This document shows positions 26,537 through 35,617 of a stretch of DNA of 64,000 bases, one piece after another. The notes below the pieces were generated by a model. That model ran no database searches and had not been told where the DNA came from. It saw only the letters and a program-made list of their open reading frames with translations. The position numbers were made by a program, and so were the translations under genes. The stretch covers positions 62,001-126,000 of the forward strand of contig NZ_CADFEJ010000004.1 in the NCBI RefSeq assembly GCF_902833055.1, read 5' to 3'. The DNA comes from Burkholderia territorii. GTDB taxonomy: Bacteria; Pseudomonadota; Gammaproteobacteria; Burkholderiales; Burkholderiaceae. Numbering within the stretch: position 1 is the stretch's first letter; each line of letters opens with the position of its first letter.

Positions 26537-27928
26537 ATGACTCCCGAACTCGCATTGACCCGCTTGTGGCAACTCGCGCACGGCGAACCCGGTGCGCTTG
26601 CGCGCGCGGCCGTGGCGGGGCAGGACCCGCTGCTGCCGTCGACGTTCCGCGTCGGCACGCTCGCCGCGGCGACGATCGCGGCAGCCGGGCTCGCGGCGGC
26701 GGAATGCCATCGGCTGCGCACGGGCATCGCGCAGCGCGTCGACGTGTCGATGCGCGACGCGCTCGCCGCCTTCCGCAGCGAACGCTACCTGCGCGTCGAT
26801 GGCGGCCTGCCGCCCGAGCCGCGCCATCCGGTGACGGGTTTCTACGACACGCGCGACGGACGCTGGATCCAGCTGCATGCGAACTTTCCGCATCATCTGC
26901 ACGGGATACTCGACGTGCTCGGATGCGGCCCGGCGCGTGACGACGTTGCCGCGGCGATCCGCACGTGGGACGGGGCGGCGCTCGACACCGCGCTGGCAGA
27001 CGCCGGCCTGTGCGCCGCATTGATCAGAACTCCAGACGAATGGGCGGCGCACGAGCAGGCACGCGCGCTCGCGTCGTTGCCATTGTTCGAGATCGAGCGG
27101 ATCGGCGACGCGCCCGTCGAGCCGATCGGCCGTGGTGAGCCCGACCAGCCGCTCACGGGCGTGCGCGTGCTCGATCTCACGCGCATCATCGCGGGGCCGG
27201 TTGCCGGCCGCACGCTGGCCTCGCACGGTGCCGAAACGCTGCTCGTCAACGGTCCGCACCTGCCGAACATCGCATCGCTCGTGATCGACAACGGGCGCGG
27301 CAAGCGCTCGACATGGATCGACCTGCGCGAGGCGGCCGGCGTTGCCGCGCTGCGTGCGCTCGCACGCGATGCCGACGTGTTCCTGCAGGCCTATCGTCCC
27401 GGCGCGCTGGCGGCACGCGGGTTCTCGCCGCAGGCGCTGGCCGAGCTTCGGCCCGGCATCGTGTGCGTGTCGGTGTCCGCGTACGGGCACGCGGGGCCGT
27501 GGTCGACGCGGCGCGGATTCGACAGTCTCGTGCAGTCGGCGAGCGGTATCGCATGGCACGAGCAGCACGCCGCGCACGCGGACGGCCCGCGCCATCTGCC
27601 GTGCCAGGCGCTCGATCATGCGACGGGTTATCTCGCGGCGTTCGGCGCGATGATCGCGCTCGCGCGCCGCGCAACGGACGGGGGAAGCTGGCACGTGCGG
27701 GTCTCGCTCGCACAGACGGGGCGCTGGCTGCAATCGTTCGGGACGGTGCCGGACGGCCTGCATGCGCCGGATGTCACGTTCGACGACGTGCTCGACCGGA
27801 TCGACCGGGCCGCGTCGCCGTTCGGCACGATCGATGCCGTGCGTCCGGCCGAACGCCTGTCGGCGACGCCGCCGCGGTTCACGCTGCCGCCCGTGCCGCT
27901 CGGCACGGACGAGGCGCGCTGGCGATGA
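26537..27928 (+). CDS. CaiB/BaiF-family (type III) CoA-transferase
   Basis: Predicted to move CoA between carboxylic acids. The 463-residue protein has an unusual order: residues ~1-205 resemble the distal half of the family (VDVSMRDALAAFRSERYLRV, GFYDTRDGRWIQLHANFPHH), and the classical N-terminal signature GVRVLDLTRIIAGPVAGRTL appears only at about 212, followed by NGRGKRSTWIDLREAAGV, SVSAYGHAGPWSTRRGFD and ALDHATGYLAAFGAM (the Asp region). ATG 26537 is the best start (MTPELALTRLWQLA). It is divergent from the HTH-citrate synthase gene, suggesting a shared acyl-CoA pathway. Substrate unknown. Confidence 0.85.
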   Translation: MTPELALTRLWQLAHGEPGALARAAVAGQDPLLPSTFRVGTLAAATIAAAGLAAAECHRLRTGIAQRVDVSMRDALAAFRSERYLRVDGGLPPEPRHPVTGFYDTRDGRWIQLHANFPHHLHGILDVLGCGPARDDVAAAIRTWDGAALDTALADAGLCAALIRTPDEWAAHEQARALASLPLFEIERIGDAPVEPIGRGEPDQPLTGVRVLDLTRIIAGPVAGRTLASHGAETLLVNGPHLPNIASLVIDNGRGKRSTWIDLREAAGVAALRALARDADVFLQAYRPGALAARGFSPQALAELRPGIVCVSVSAYGHAGPWSTRRGFDSLVQSASGIAWHEQHAAHADGPRHLPCQALDHATGYLAAFGAMIALARRATDGGSWHVRVSLAQTGRWLQSFGTVPDGLHAPDVTFDDVLDRIDRAASPFGTIDAVRPAERLSATPPRFTLPPVPLGTDEARWR

Positions 27929-27949
27929 GCGCCGGCGGCGCTACGCGCG

Positions 27950-28726
27950 CTACTTGCGCAGTTCGACGACGAAGTCGTAGTAGTCGTTGCGGCAGTAGGT
28001 ATCGGTGAGCTCGATCGCGCGCTGGTCGGCCGTGTAGCCGATCCGCGTGATCAGCAGCAGCGCGTCGTGCGGCGCGATGCCCATCTGTTGGGCGATCTCG
28101 TCGGTCGCATTGACTGCGCGGAAATGCTGCAGCGCGCGCACGATCGGCGTGCCGCGCGCTTCGAGATAGCTGTACAGCGAACCGCCGATCGCCTGCGGAT
28201 CCGGAATCAGCGTGGCGGGGAAGGTCGAGTTCTCGACCGCCATCACGATGCCGTCGGCCAGACGCAGACGTTTCAGTCGTGTAACGGATGCGGCCGGCGA
28301 CAGGCCGAGCTGGATGACTTCGTCGCGATTTGCCGGCTGAATCTCGCGTTCGAGCCACTGCGAGCTCGGCTTGAAGCCTCGGCGCTCGAGCATTTCGCTG
28401 AAGCTCGACAGCCGCGACAGCGGATCCTCGTAGCGTGGCTGGATGAAATTGCCGGCGCCCTGCGTGCGACGGATCAGGCCCTGCTCGACGAGCAGCGCGA
28501 TCGCCTTGCGCGCGGTGATGCGCGACACGCCGAGCGCGTCGGACAGCACGCGTTCGGACGGCAGTGCCTCGCCGGCCGCCCAGCGATTGTCGTGGATCGC
28601 GTCGCCGAGCTTGCGGGCGAGCTGCAGGTAGAGCGGCGTATCGTTCTCTGGGTCGGGGCGCAGGTCCTGCCAGCGGTCGTCCGTGGGTGCCTTCATGGAA
28701 TGGGTATCGATCAGATTGCCGGCCAT
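27950..28726 (-). CDS. GntR-family regulator, HutC type
   Basis: A 258-residue repressor-type protein. The N-terminal GntR winged helix spans about 30-100 (TPLYLQLARKLGDAIHDNRW, GEALPSERVLSDALGVSRIT, ARKAIALLVEQGLIRR) and is followed by a UTRA ligand-binding domain (about 110-255: LSSFSEMLERRGFKPSSQWL, PFTYCRND-like ELTDTYCRNDYYDFVV). UTRA domains sense sugars, amines or amino-acid derivatives. ATG 28726 and ATG 28696 are both possible; neither has a strong ribosome binding site. It is divergent from the aldo/keto reductase and convergent with the CoA-transferase; its target is unknown. Confidence 0.88.
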   Translation of the reverse strand: MAGNLIDTHSMKAPTDDRWQDLRPDPENDTPLYLQLARKLGDAIHDNRWAAGEALPSERVLSDALGVSRITARKAIALLVEQGLIRRTQGAGNFIQPRYEDPLSRLSSFSEMLERRGFKPSSQWLEREIQPANRDEVIQLGLSPAASVTRLKRLRLADGIVMAVENSTFPATLIPDPQAIGGSLYSYLEARGTPIVRALQHFRAVNATDEIAQQMGIAPHDALLLITRIGYTADQRAIELTDTYCRNDYYDFVVELRK

Positions 28727-28864
28727 TCTAAGTCATCATGCGGCGCCGTTATATCCGGTTTTTGCCGCGCAACAGGTGGACGCCGCACCGATTGACTACA
28801 CTGATGCGTCGTATTCGATGCCACGGCCGCGGGTGCGCGGCCACCAATCCGCAGCGAGGAGCGC

Positions 28865-29710
28865 ATGACAGACACGATTGCCACGGTCGTCCTGCCGGAC
28901 GGCGAGACGATTCCGAAGCTCGGCATGGGCACTTGGGAAATGGGCGAGCGGGCCGGGCGTCGCGACGAGGAGATCGCCGCGTTGCGCGAGGGTATCGCGC
29001 TCGGGATGACGCTGGTCGACACCGCCGAGATGTACGGCGACGGCGCGACCGAGTCGCTCGTCGGCGAAGCGCTGACCGGGCTGCGCGACGACGTGTTTCT
29101 CGTCAGCAAGGTCTATCCGCATCATGCGAGCCGGCGTGGCGTCGTCGCCGCATGCGACGCGAGTCTCAAGCGATTGCGTACCGACCGTCTCGACCTGTAC
29201 TTGCTGCACTGGCGCGGTTCGGTGCCGCTCGAGGAGACGGTCGAAGGATTCGAGGCGCTGAGGCGCGCGGGCAAGATTCGCCACTGGGGTGTCAGCAATT
29301 TCGATACGGCGGATATGGCGGAACTCGTCGACGACGCGGGCGGCGGCGCGTGCGCGACCAACCAGATCCTGTACAACATCGCGCGGCGCGGCCCGGAATT
29401 CGACCTGCTGCCATGGCTCGCCTCGCACCGGATGCCGGCGATGGCCTACAGCCCGGTCGATCACGGGCGCCTGCCGAAGCGTTCGCCGCTCGACGAGATC
29501 GCGCGGCAACGCGGGGTGTCGGTGATGCGCGTCGCGCTTGCCTGGGTGCTCTCGCGGCCGGGTGTATTCGCGATTCCGAAGGCGTCGCGGATCGAACACG
29601 TCCGCGACAATCGCGCGGCGCTCGATCTCGTGTTGAGCGATGACGAGCGCGCGCAACTCGACGGTTACTTCCACCCGCCGCGCAGCAAGCGCGCGCTCGA
29701 AATGCTCTGA
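28865..29710 (+). CDS. Aldo/keto reductase
   Basis: NADPH-dependent carbonyl reductase of 281 residues with a TIM-barrel fold. The catalytic tetrad is recognisable: Asp and Tyr in LVDTAEMYGDGATES (near 52-57), Lys in DVFLVSKVYPHH (near 83) and His in DLYLLHWRGSV (near 115). The cofactor-loop SNFD and the C-terminal IPKASRIEHVRDN (binding the 2'-phosphate of NADPH) are present. The start ATG follows GAGGAGCGC. It is divergent from the GntR regulator (138 bp), which may control it. Physiological substrate unknown. Confidence 0.9.
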   Translation: MTDTIATVVLPDGETIPKLGMGTWEMGERAGRRDEEIAALREGIALGMTLVDTAEMYGDGATESLVGEALTGLRDDVFLVSKVYPHHASRRGVVAACDASLKRLRTDRLDLYLLHWRGSVPLEETVEGFEALRRAGKIRHWGVSNFDTADMAELVDDAGGGACATNQILYNIARRGPEFDLLPWLASHRMPAMAYSPVDHGRLPKRSPLDEIARQRGVSVMRVALAWVLSRPGVFAIPKASRIEHVRDNRAALDLVLSDDERAQLDGYFHPPRSKRALEML

Positions 29711-29735
29711 CCGCACCGGTCAGGCGATGTGCCGG

Positions 29736-31139
29736 TCAGTGGCCATGGCCACCGGCCGAGCCGCCGTTGCCGCCGGCACCGCCATTGCCGTTGCCGTTGC
29801 CGACACCGTTGGCGCCGCCATTGCCCGCGCCGCCGCTTCCGTTGCCATTACCGTTGCCGCCGCCGTTGCCGTGGCCACCGGTGCCGCCGCCATTGCCGCC
29901 GCCGTTGCCGTTACCGTGGCCGCCGTTGCCACCGCCGTTGCCACCGCCGTTGCCGCCGCCGTTGCCGCCGCCGTTGCCGCCGCCGTTGCCGCCGCCGTTG
30001 CCGCCGCCGTTGCCGCCGCCATTGCCACCGCCATTGCCACCGCCATTGCCGCCGCCGTTGCCGCCGCCGTTGCCACCGCCATTGCCACCGCCGTTGCCGC
30101 CGCCGTTGCCACCGCCGTTGCCACCGCCGTTGCCACCGCCGTTGCCGCCACCGTTGCCGTGACCGCCGTTGCCGCCGCCGTTGCCGCCGCCGTTGCCGCC
30201 ACCGTTGCCGTGACCGCCGTTGCCGCCGCCGTTGCCGCCACCGTTGCCGTGACCGCCGTTGCCGCCGCCATCGCCACCACCGTTACCGTGACCGCCGTTG
30301 CCGCCGCCATCGCCGCCACCGTTGCCGTGACCGCCGTTGCCGCCGCCATCGCCGCCACCGTTACCGTGACCGCCGTTGCCGCCGCCATCGCCACCACCGT
30401 TGCCGTGACCGCCGTCACCGCCACCATTGCCGCCGCCGTGGCCACCATGGCCACCCGAGGTACCGCCACCCGAGGTACCGCCACCCGAGGTACCGCCACC
30501 CGAAGTACCGCCACCCGAAGTACCGCCACCCGAAGTACCGCCACCCGAAGTACCGCCACCCGAAGTACCGCCACCCGAGGTACCGCCACCCGAAGTACCG
30601 CCACCCGAAGTACCGCCACCCGAAGTACCGCCACCCGAGGTGCCGCCACCCGAAGTACCGCCACCCGAAGTACCGCCACCCGAAGTACCGCCACCCGAAG
30701 TGCCGCCACCCGAAGTACCGTTACCCGCAGTACCGCCACCTTTACCGTCGTTGCCCGATGCCCCGCCGCTACGACCGGTTCCGCTCGTACCACCGGATGT
30801 CGCCCCGGTCGATCCACCGACGCCTGCGGGCCCGACGGCGCCGCTTCCACCGTTCGCGCCGTTACCCGGACTGCTACCGCCGGAGGTACTGCCGGCACCG
30901 CTTCCCACAGCGCCTCGGCCGGCATAGATGTGTAGCGCGCAAGCAGCGGAAGCGCAGGACGCCGTGTCCTCGGCGAGCATCATGACGGGGTCTGCGCTGG
31001 CAGTCGGGATGGACGCGACGTCGGGAATCGAGTCCTGAGCAATCGCGCAGGAACAGCAGCACGCAAACGCAGCTGCGGCCAGCAGGGTCGTGCGACGGCA
31101 TCGTCCCGCCGTACGGGATGGTTGATTCGTTCTGCTCAT
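29736..31139 (-). CDS. Secreted glycine-rich repeat protein
   Basis: A 467-residue predicted exported protein of extreme low complexity. ATG 31139 follows GGGGAGATCAATA. A signal peptide is clear (RRTTLLAAAAFACCCSCAIA, cleavage before QDS). Residues ~30-135 are ordinary low-complexity Gly/Ser/Thr sequence with Cys residues (EDTASCASAACALHIY). They are followed by about 18 consecutive GGGTS pentapeptides, then a long region of GGN and GGHGN units built from NGGG/NGGH/DGGG, and a short tail ending GGSAGGHGH. There is no autotransporter, anchor or enzyme domain. The role is unknown; a surface or matrix polymer is one possibility. Convergent with the aldo/keto reductase. Confidence 0.75.
   Translation of the reverse strand: MSRTNQPSRTAGRCRRTTLLAAAAFACCCSCAIAQDSIPDVASIPTASADPVMMLAEDTASCASAACALHIYAGRGAVGSGAGSTSGGSSPGNGANGGSGAVGPAGVGGSTGATSGGTSGTGRSGGASGNDGKGGGTAGNGTSGGGTSGGGTSGGGTSGGGTSGGGTSGGGTSGGGTSGGGTSGGGTSGGGTSGGGTSGGGTSGGGTSGGGTSGGGTSGGGTSGGGTSGGHGGHGGGNGGGDGGHGNGGGDGGGNGGHGNGGGDGGGNGGHGNGGGDGGGNGGHGNGGGDGGGNGGHGNGGGNGGGNGGHGNGGGNGGGNGGGNGGHGNGGGNGGGNGGGNGGGNGGGNGGGNGGGNGGGNGGGNGGGNGGGNGGGNGGGNGGGNGGGNGGGNGGGNGGGNGGGNGGHGNGNGGGNGGGTGGHGNGGGNGNGNGSGGAGNGGANGVGNGNGNGGAGGNGGSAGGHGH
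29875..30430 (-). repeat. Degenerate GCCGCCGTT-type 9-bp repeat tract (GGN repeats)
   Basis: More than fifty near-copies of a 9-bp unit (+ strand GCCGCCGTT with third-base variation) run through the 3' half of the glycine-rich gene, encoding GGN, interspersed with a 33-bp higher-order unit (GHGNGGGDGGG) at about 30150-30420. Copy number is likely to vary between strains. Confidence 0.85.
30451..30720 (-). repeat. 18 x 15-bp tandem repeat (GGGTS repeats)
   Basis: Eighteen contiguous copies of CCACCCGARGTRCCG (+ strand), each encoding GGGTS on the minus strand. Variation is almost only A/G at two positions, all synonymous, so the peptide is conserved while the DNA drifts slightly. Confidence 0.9.
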
Positions 31140-31428
31140 TATTGATCTCCCCGATGCGCGCGATGCCTCGTCACGCGCGACCATCAACGTGTGATGCAGG
31201 GGACCAGCAACGATGCATTGTCGTATCGACGGCCGATGGGTGTCGGACCGGCGCCAGAGGCCAGCCGGAACACGAATCGGCACGCGGGCCCGCCGTGCGA
31301 ATCCCTAACTGCGAGATTCGTGCCACCGGCCGGTCATGCCCGTGGCGCAAGGCGCGTACGAATCGCCCGTCAGCGCGTGATACGCCGTCGTGAGCTTTTT
31401 GTTTCCGAAATGAAACGTCTGACTACGT

Positions 31429-32439
31429 CTATCGCGCCGCCGTGTTGGCAGCGCGCGGCCAGCGATGGCAGAGGATCGACGCGATCCAGGCGACGAGAAA
31501 CAGCGCGACGATGCCGTAACCGATCGTGCCGAAACGCGCGCCAAGTGCATCGAGCGCATCGCGTACGGGGCCCGTCAGCGACAGCTTGTCGGCGAGCAGG
31601 CCGGCGGCTTCGATCCCGCCCACCGCCAGCGCGACGGCCGCCGACAGCAGCGTGATGCTCGCGTTATAGAGCAGCTTGCGCCGCGGATCGTCCATCGCCC
31701 AGCCGTACGCATGGATCATCAGCACGTTGTCGGTCGAGTCGATCAGCGTCATGCCGGCGGCGAACAGCGCGGGAAACAGCATGACCGAATGGAGCGGCAG
31801 CGCGTGGCTCGCCTGCGCGGCCGCGATCGCGAGCAACGCGATTTCTGTTGCAGTATCGAAACCCAGGCCAAACAGCACGCCGACCGGATACATGTGCCAG
31901 CTTTTCGACACGAACCGGAACAGCGGACGCAGCAGCCGCGACACGAGGCCGCTCGCGCGATGCGTGTGCGCGGCGCCGTGAGCCGCGTCCGGCGCGCGGC
32001 GATAGCGCCGCCACACGTCGCGCAGGATCACCAGGTTCATGCACGCGAGCACGAGCAGGAAGGTGGCGGACACCGCCGTGCCGATCGTGCCGCCGATCTC
32101 GCGGAATGCGTCGAAGCGCTCGCGCAGCGCGAACGCGCTCAGCGCGATGCCAAGCGTCGCGGCGACCACGATCGTCGAGTGGCCGAGCGAGAAGAACAGG
32201 CCCACCGTCACCGGACGGTGGCCATCCTGCATCAGCTTGCGCGTCGCGACGTCGATCGCGGCGATGTGATCGGCGTCGACCGCATGACGCAGGCCGAGCC
32301 CGTACGCGATCGCCGCGGTGCCGAGCAGCAGCGGATGGTCGCGCAGCACCGCGAGCGCCCACAGCCAGACGGCGACGTTCGCGGCGATCAGGCCGGCATA
32401 CAGCATCAGCAGGCGGCGCAGGGCAGGGGTGGACGGCAT
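31429..32439 (-). CDS. Nickel/cobalt transporter, NiCoT family
   Basis: Inner-membrane high-affinity nickel or cobalt permease (HoxN/NixA type), 336 residues from ATG 32439 with about eight hydrophobic segments. The NiCoT signature GLRHAVDADHIAAIDVATR (metal-binding His/Asp, near residue 55-70) is perfect, and the companion motifs GLFFSLGHSTIVV, GLGFDTATEIALL and MTLIDSTDNVLM are present. An in-frame ATG at 32472 would add 11 residues. Nickel would serve urease or hydrogenase, cobalt cobalamin; none is in the window. No operon partner: the next gene on this strand, fusA-like, lies upstream behind a terminator. Confidence 0.93.
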   Translation of the reverse strand: MPSTPALRRLLMLYAGLIAANVAVWLWALAVLRDHPLLLGTAAIAYGLGLRHAVDADHIAAIDVATRKLMQDGHRPVTVGLFFSLGHSTIVVAATLGIALSAFALRERFDAFREIGGTIGTAVSATFLLVLACMNLVILRDVWRRYRRAPDAAHGAAHTHRASGLVSRLLRPLFRFVSKSWHMYPVGVLFGLGFDTATEIALLAIAAAQASHALPLHSVMLFPALFAAGMTLIDSTDNVLMIHAYGWAMDDPRRKLLYNASITLLSAAVALAVGGIEAAGLLADKLSLTGPVRDALDALGARFGTIGYGIVALFLVAWIASILCHRWPRAANTAAR

Positions 32440-32550
32440 CGGAGTGGTTCCATCGGACGAATCGCAACGCATTGTGGCACGCGCAAAAATGGCCCGGGGT
32501 GCCGATCAAAAAGCGGCGTCGGTCACCCGCATCGCCGCGTTCGACGGACG

Positions 32551-32580
32551 AAAAAAAGCCCGTCCGGAACCGGACGGGCT
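32551..32580 (-). terminator. Terminator after the EF-G gene
   Basis: Read leftwards, AGCCCGTCCGG and CCGGACGGGCT form an 11-bp stem with a 2-nt loop, followed by seven T. It lies 36 bp after the EF-G stop codon. Confidence 0.9.
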
Positions 32581-32615
32581 TGCGGTCGGCGCGCAGCAGC
32601 GCGCGCGCGTCGCGC

Positions 32616-34727
32616 TTACTTCGCTTTCGCGTTGATCACGGCTTCCGACACGTTCGCCGGCGTTTCCGCGTAGTGCTTGAACTCCATCGTGTACGTCGCC
32701 CGACCTTGCGTGGCCGAGCGCAGCGACGTCGAATAGCCGAACATCTCCGCAAGCGGCACTTCGGCGCGCACCAGCTTGCCGCCGCCGCCCGCGATGTCCT
32801 CCATCCCCTGCACGATGCCGCGCCGGCTCGACAGGTCGCCCATCACGTTGCCCATGAAGTCCTCGGGCGTCTCGACCTCGACGGCCATCATCGGCTCGAG
32901 CAGAACCGGCTTCGCACGGCGCATCGCTTCCTTGAACGCCATCGAGCCGGCCATCCGGAACGCGTTTTCGTTAGAGTCGACGTCGTGGTACGAGCCGAAC
33001 GTCAGGTGCACCTTGACGTCGACGACCGGGTAGCCCGCGAGCACGCCGCTCTTCAGCGTGTCGATGATGCCCTTGTCGACGGCCGGAATGAATTCGCGCG
33101 GAATCACGCCGCCCTTGATCTCGTCGAGGAACTCGTAGCCCTTGCCGGGGTTCGGCTCCAGCGTGATCACCGCGTGCCCGTACTGGCCGCGCCCGCCCGA
33201 CTGCTTGACGAACTTGCCTTCGACATCGGTCGCCGTCGTGCGCACCGTTTCGCGATACGCGACCTGCGGCTTGCCGACGGTCGCCTCCACGCCGAATTCG
33301 CGCTTCATCCGGTCGACCAGGATTTCGAGGTGGAGCTCGCCCATCCCCGAGATGATCGTCTGGCCGGATTCCTCGTCGGTCTGCACGCGGAACGACGGAT
33401 CTTCCTGGGCGAGACGGTTCAGCGCCAGGCCCATCTTTTCCTGGTCGGCCTTCGTCTTCGGCTCGACGGCCTGCGAGATCACCGGCTCCGGGAATTCCAT
33501 CTTCTCGAGGATGATCGGCTTGGCCGGATCGCACAGCGTGTCGCCCGTCGTCGCTTCCTTCAGGCCGACCGCCGCCGCGATGTCGCCCGCGCGCACTTCC
33601 TTGATTTCCTTGCGCTCGTTCGCGTGCATCTGCAGGATCCGGCCGAGCCGCTCCTTCTTGTCCTTCGTCGCGTTCAGCACCGTGTCGCCCGATTCGACGA
33701 CGCCCGAATACACGCGGAAGAAGATCAGCTGGCCGACGAACGGGTCGGTCATGATCTTGAACGCGAGCGACGAGAACGGCTCGTCGTCGCTCGGGTGGCG
33801 TTCCGCCGGCTTCTCCGGATCGGCGAAGTCGTGGCCGAGGATCGCGGGCACGTCGACCGGCGACGGCAGGTAGTCGATCACCGCGTCGAGCATCGCCTGC
33901 ACGCCCTTGTTCTTGAATGCGCTGCCGCACAGCATCGGCACGATCTCGTTGGCGATCGTGCGCTGGCGCAACGCGGCCTTGATCTCGTCCTCGGTCAGCG
34001 ATTCATGGTCGTGCAGATACTTCTCGAGCAGTTCCTCGCTCGCTTCGGCCGCGGCCTCGACCATCTTCTCGCGCCACTCGTGCGCGAGCTCGACGAGATT
34101 CGCGGGAATGTCCTCGTACGTGAACTTCACGCCCTGGCTTTCGTCGTCCCAGACGATCGCCTTCATCTTCACGAGATCGACGACGCCCTGGAAATGCTCT
34201 TCCGCGCCGATCGGAATCTGGATCGGCACGGCGACGCCCTTCAGGCGCTCGCCGATCTGCTTCTGCACGCGGAAGAAGTCCGCGCCGATGCGGTCCATCT
34301 TGTTGACGAACGCGATGCGCGGCACCTTGTACTTGTTTGCCTGACGCCACACCGTTTCGGACTGCGGCTGCACGCCGCCGACCGAGTCGTAGACCATGCA
34401 CGCACCGTCGAGCACGCGCATCGAGCGCTCGACCTCGATCGTGAAGTCGACGTGCCCGGGGGTGTCGATGATGTTGATCCGGTGTTCCGGATAGTTGCCG
34501 GCCATGCCCTTCCAGAAGGCCGTGGTCGCCGCCGACGTGATCGTGATGCCGCGTTCCTGCTCCTGCTCCATCCAGTCCATCGTGGCCGCGCCGTCGTGCA
34601 CTTCGCCGATCTTGTGGCTCACGCCGGTGTAAAACAGGATGCGCTCGGTCGTCGTGGTCTTGCCGGCATCGATGTGAGCGCTGATCCCGATATTGCGATA
34701 GCGCTCGATGGGGGTTTTGCGGGGCAC
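32616..34727 (-). CDS. Translation elongation factor G, stand-alone copy
   Basis: GTPase that drives ribosomal translocation; 703 residues, full length. G motifs: [14 protein letters not shown] (G1, near 18-30), [10 protein letters not shown] (G2), [11 protein letters not shown] (G3), [12 protein letters not shown] (G4). Domains II-V follow, with [13 protein letters not shown] and [12 protein letters not shown] in domain IV. The start is GTG 34727 ([16 protein letters not shown]), set by AGGAGG eight bases upstream. It is not next to rpsL/rpsG/tufA, so it is not the str-operon fusA. Burkholderia genomes usually carry two EF-G genes, and this is probably the second. Close similarity to canonical EF-G suggests normal translocase function rather than an RRF2- or tetracycline-protection-like role. 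Confidence 0.93.
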   Translation of the reverse strand: MPRKTPIERYRNIGISAHIDAGKTTTTERILFYTGVSHKIGEVHDGAATMDWMEQEQERGITITSAATTAFWKGMAGNYPEHRINIIDTPGHVDFTIEVERSMRVLDGACMVYDSVGGVQPQSETVWRQANKYKVPRIAFVNKMDRIGADFFRVQKQIGERLKGVAVPIQIPIGAEEHFQGVVDLVKMKAIVWDDESQGVKFTYEDIPANLVELAHEWREKMVEAAAEASEELLEKYLHDHESLTEDEIKAALRQRTIANEIVPMLCGSAFKNKGVQAMLDAVIDYLPSPVDVPAILGHDFADPEKPAERHPSDDEPFSSLAFKIMTDPFVGQLIFFRVYSGVVESGDTVLNATKDKKERLGRILQMHANERKEIKEVRAGDIAAAVGLKEATTGDTLCDPAKPIILEKMEFPEPVISQAVEPKTKADQEKMGLALNRLAQEDPSFRVQTDEESGQTIISGMGELHLEILVDRMKREFGVEATVGKPQVAYRETVRTTATDVEGKFVKQSGGRGQYGHAVITLEPNPGKGYEFLDEIKGGVIPREFIPAVDKGIIDTLKSGVLAGYPVVDVKVHLTFGSYHDVDSNENAFRMAGSMAFKEAMRRAKPVLLEPMMAVEVETPEDFMGNVMGDLSSRRGIVQGMEDIAGGGGKLVRAEVPLAEMFGYSTSLRSATQGRATYTMEFKHYAETPANVSEAVINAKAK

Positions 34728-34876
34728 GTGAACCTCCTGGTGGTTCGGATCGTAAGCGGGCCGGCTGCACCGGCCCGGGCTGGAACAAGCGAGATTTAAA
34801 GGATAGCGCTTGTCCGTGGCTTTTGCAGATACGGGCAACGATGGCCGAATCAAGGTGGTCGCTGCCGTCGGCTGGC

Positions 34877-34923
34877 AAAAAAAGAAGCCGGCGCCCCGCT
34901 GGAGAGAGCGGGCGGCCGGCTTC
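34877..34923 (-). terminator. Terminator after the DUF192 gene
   Basis: Read leftwards, GAAGCCGGC(C) pairs with GCCGGCTTC around an inner GCCC/GGGC stem, and is followed by seven T (AAAAAAA at 34877-34883 on the + strand). It lies between the EF-G start and the DUF192 stop. Confidence 0.8.
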
Positions 34924-34956
34924 GGTCGACGTGCGGCGGTGCCGCGGCAATGGCTG

Positions 34957-35457
34957 TTACTGGGCCTTGGGCAGGCCTTCGAGTTTCATGCCCGGCTTGA
35001 TGCCCTTCGCCGCGAACCAGCCCTTGCTCATTTCGAGCGCGTAGACGCCGTTGTTGCGCGGGCAGTGGTTGTCGGTCGTCTCGGCCTTCATTTCGTCGAT
35101 GTCGGTGATCGTGCCGTCCGCGCGGATGAACGCGATCGACAGCGGAATCAGCGTGTTCTTCATCCAGAAGCAGTGCACGGCGTTCTCGTTGAACACGAAC
35201 AGCATGCCTTCGTTCGGCGCGAGCTGCGACCGGTACATCAGCCCCTGTTCGCGGTCGGCGTCGTTCGCGGCGACGGCCGCGTCGATCACGTACATGCCGG
35301 CGCGCAGCTTCGCGCGCGGGAACTCGCTCGGCTGCTTGGCGCCGGGCGGCATCTGCGCGTGGGCGGTCTGCATGCCGAGTGCGAGGACGGCAAGCGCGGC
35401 GGGAAACACGGCGGCGCGCGCAAGGCGGCCGAGCGACGAGCGCAGGGAGAATCGCAC
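34957..35457 (-). CDS. Exported DUF192 protein
   Basis: A 166-residue exported protein with a signal peptide ([20 protein letters not shown], cleavage after AHA) and a DUF192 domain (about 50-160): [51 protein letters not shown]-like and a final [14 protein letters not shown]. The family's R-GLM-R and F-W-M-N-T motifs are intact. The biochemical role is unknown. The start is GTG 35457, fixed by AGGAG seven bases before it; a longer frame to 35517 has no ribosome binding site. It is single-gene, flanked by terminators on both sides. Confidence 0.9.
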   Translation of the reverse strand: MRFSLRSSLGRLARAAVFPAALAVLALGMQTAHAQMPPGAKQPSEFPRAKLRAGMYVIDAAVAANDADREQGLMYRSQLAPNEGMLFVFNENAVHCFWMKNTLIPLSIAFIRADGTITDIDEMKAETTDNHCPRNNGVYALEMSKGWFAAKGIKPGMKLEGLPKAQ

Positions 35458-35519
35458 AGCAGGGCTCCTATCGGGAAAACGAGACCCGCATGGTACGCGA
35501 AGCGCGCCGGCGGGCACAA

Positions 35520-35562
35520 AAAAGAAAAAGGCAGATCGCCTTGCGGTGATCTGCCTTTCAAC
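35520..35562 (-). terminator. Terminator after the small Ala/Lys/His-rich gene
   Basis: Read leftwards, AAAGGCAGATC(A) and GATCTGCCTTT pair around CCGCAAG-type loop, followed by TTCTTTTTT. It lies 56 bp after the small exported protein gene. Confidence 0.8.
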
Positions 35563-35617
35563 GCCGTAAGAACGGCAAGACTGCGTGTTCTTGACTGCGT
35601 TATTACAGCTTGCTTAC

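Noticed and set aside
30451-30720. Possible CRISPR array
   Set aside because: The 15-bp units are contiguous with no spacers and lie inside a reading frame.
29640-30985. Long Ala/Thr-, Pro- and Arg/His-rich open frames on the + strand
   Set aside because: They are alternative readings of the tandem repeats in the glycine-rich gene; only the minus-strand frame has a ribosome binding site and a signal peptide.
32616-34727. Ribosomal protection (TetM-like) protein
   Set aside because: Sequence is EF-G throughout, including [12 protein letters not shown] in domain IV, with no protection-protein-specific features visible.
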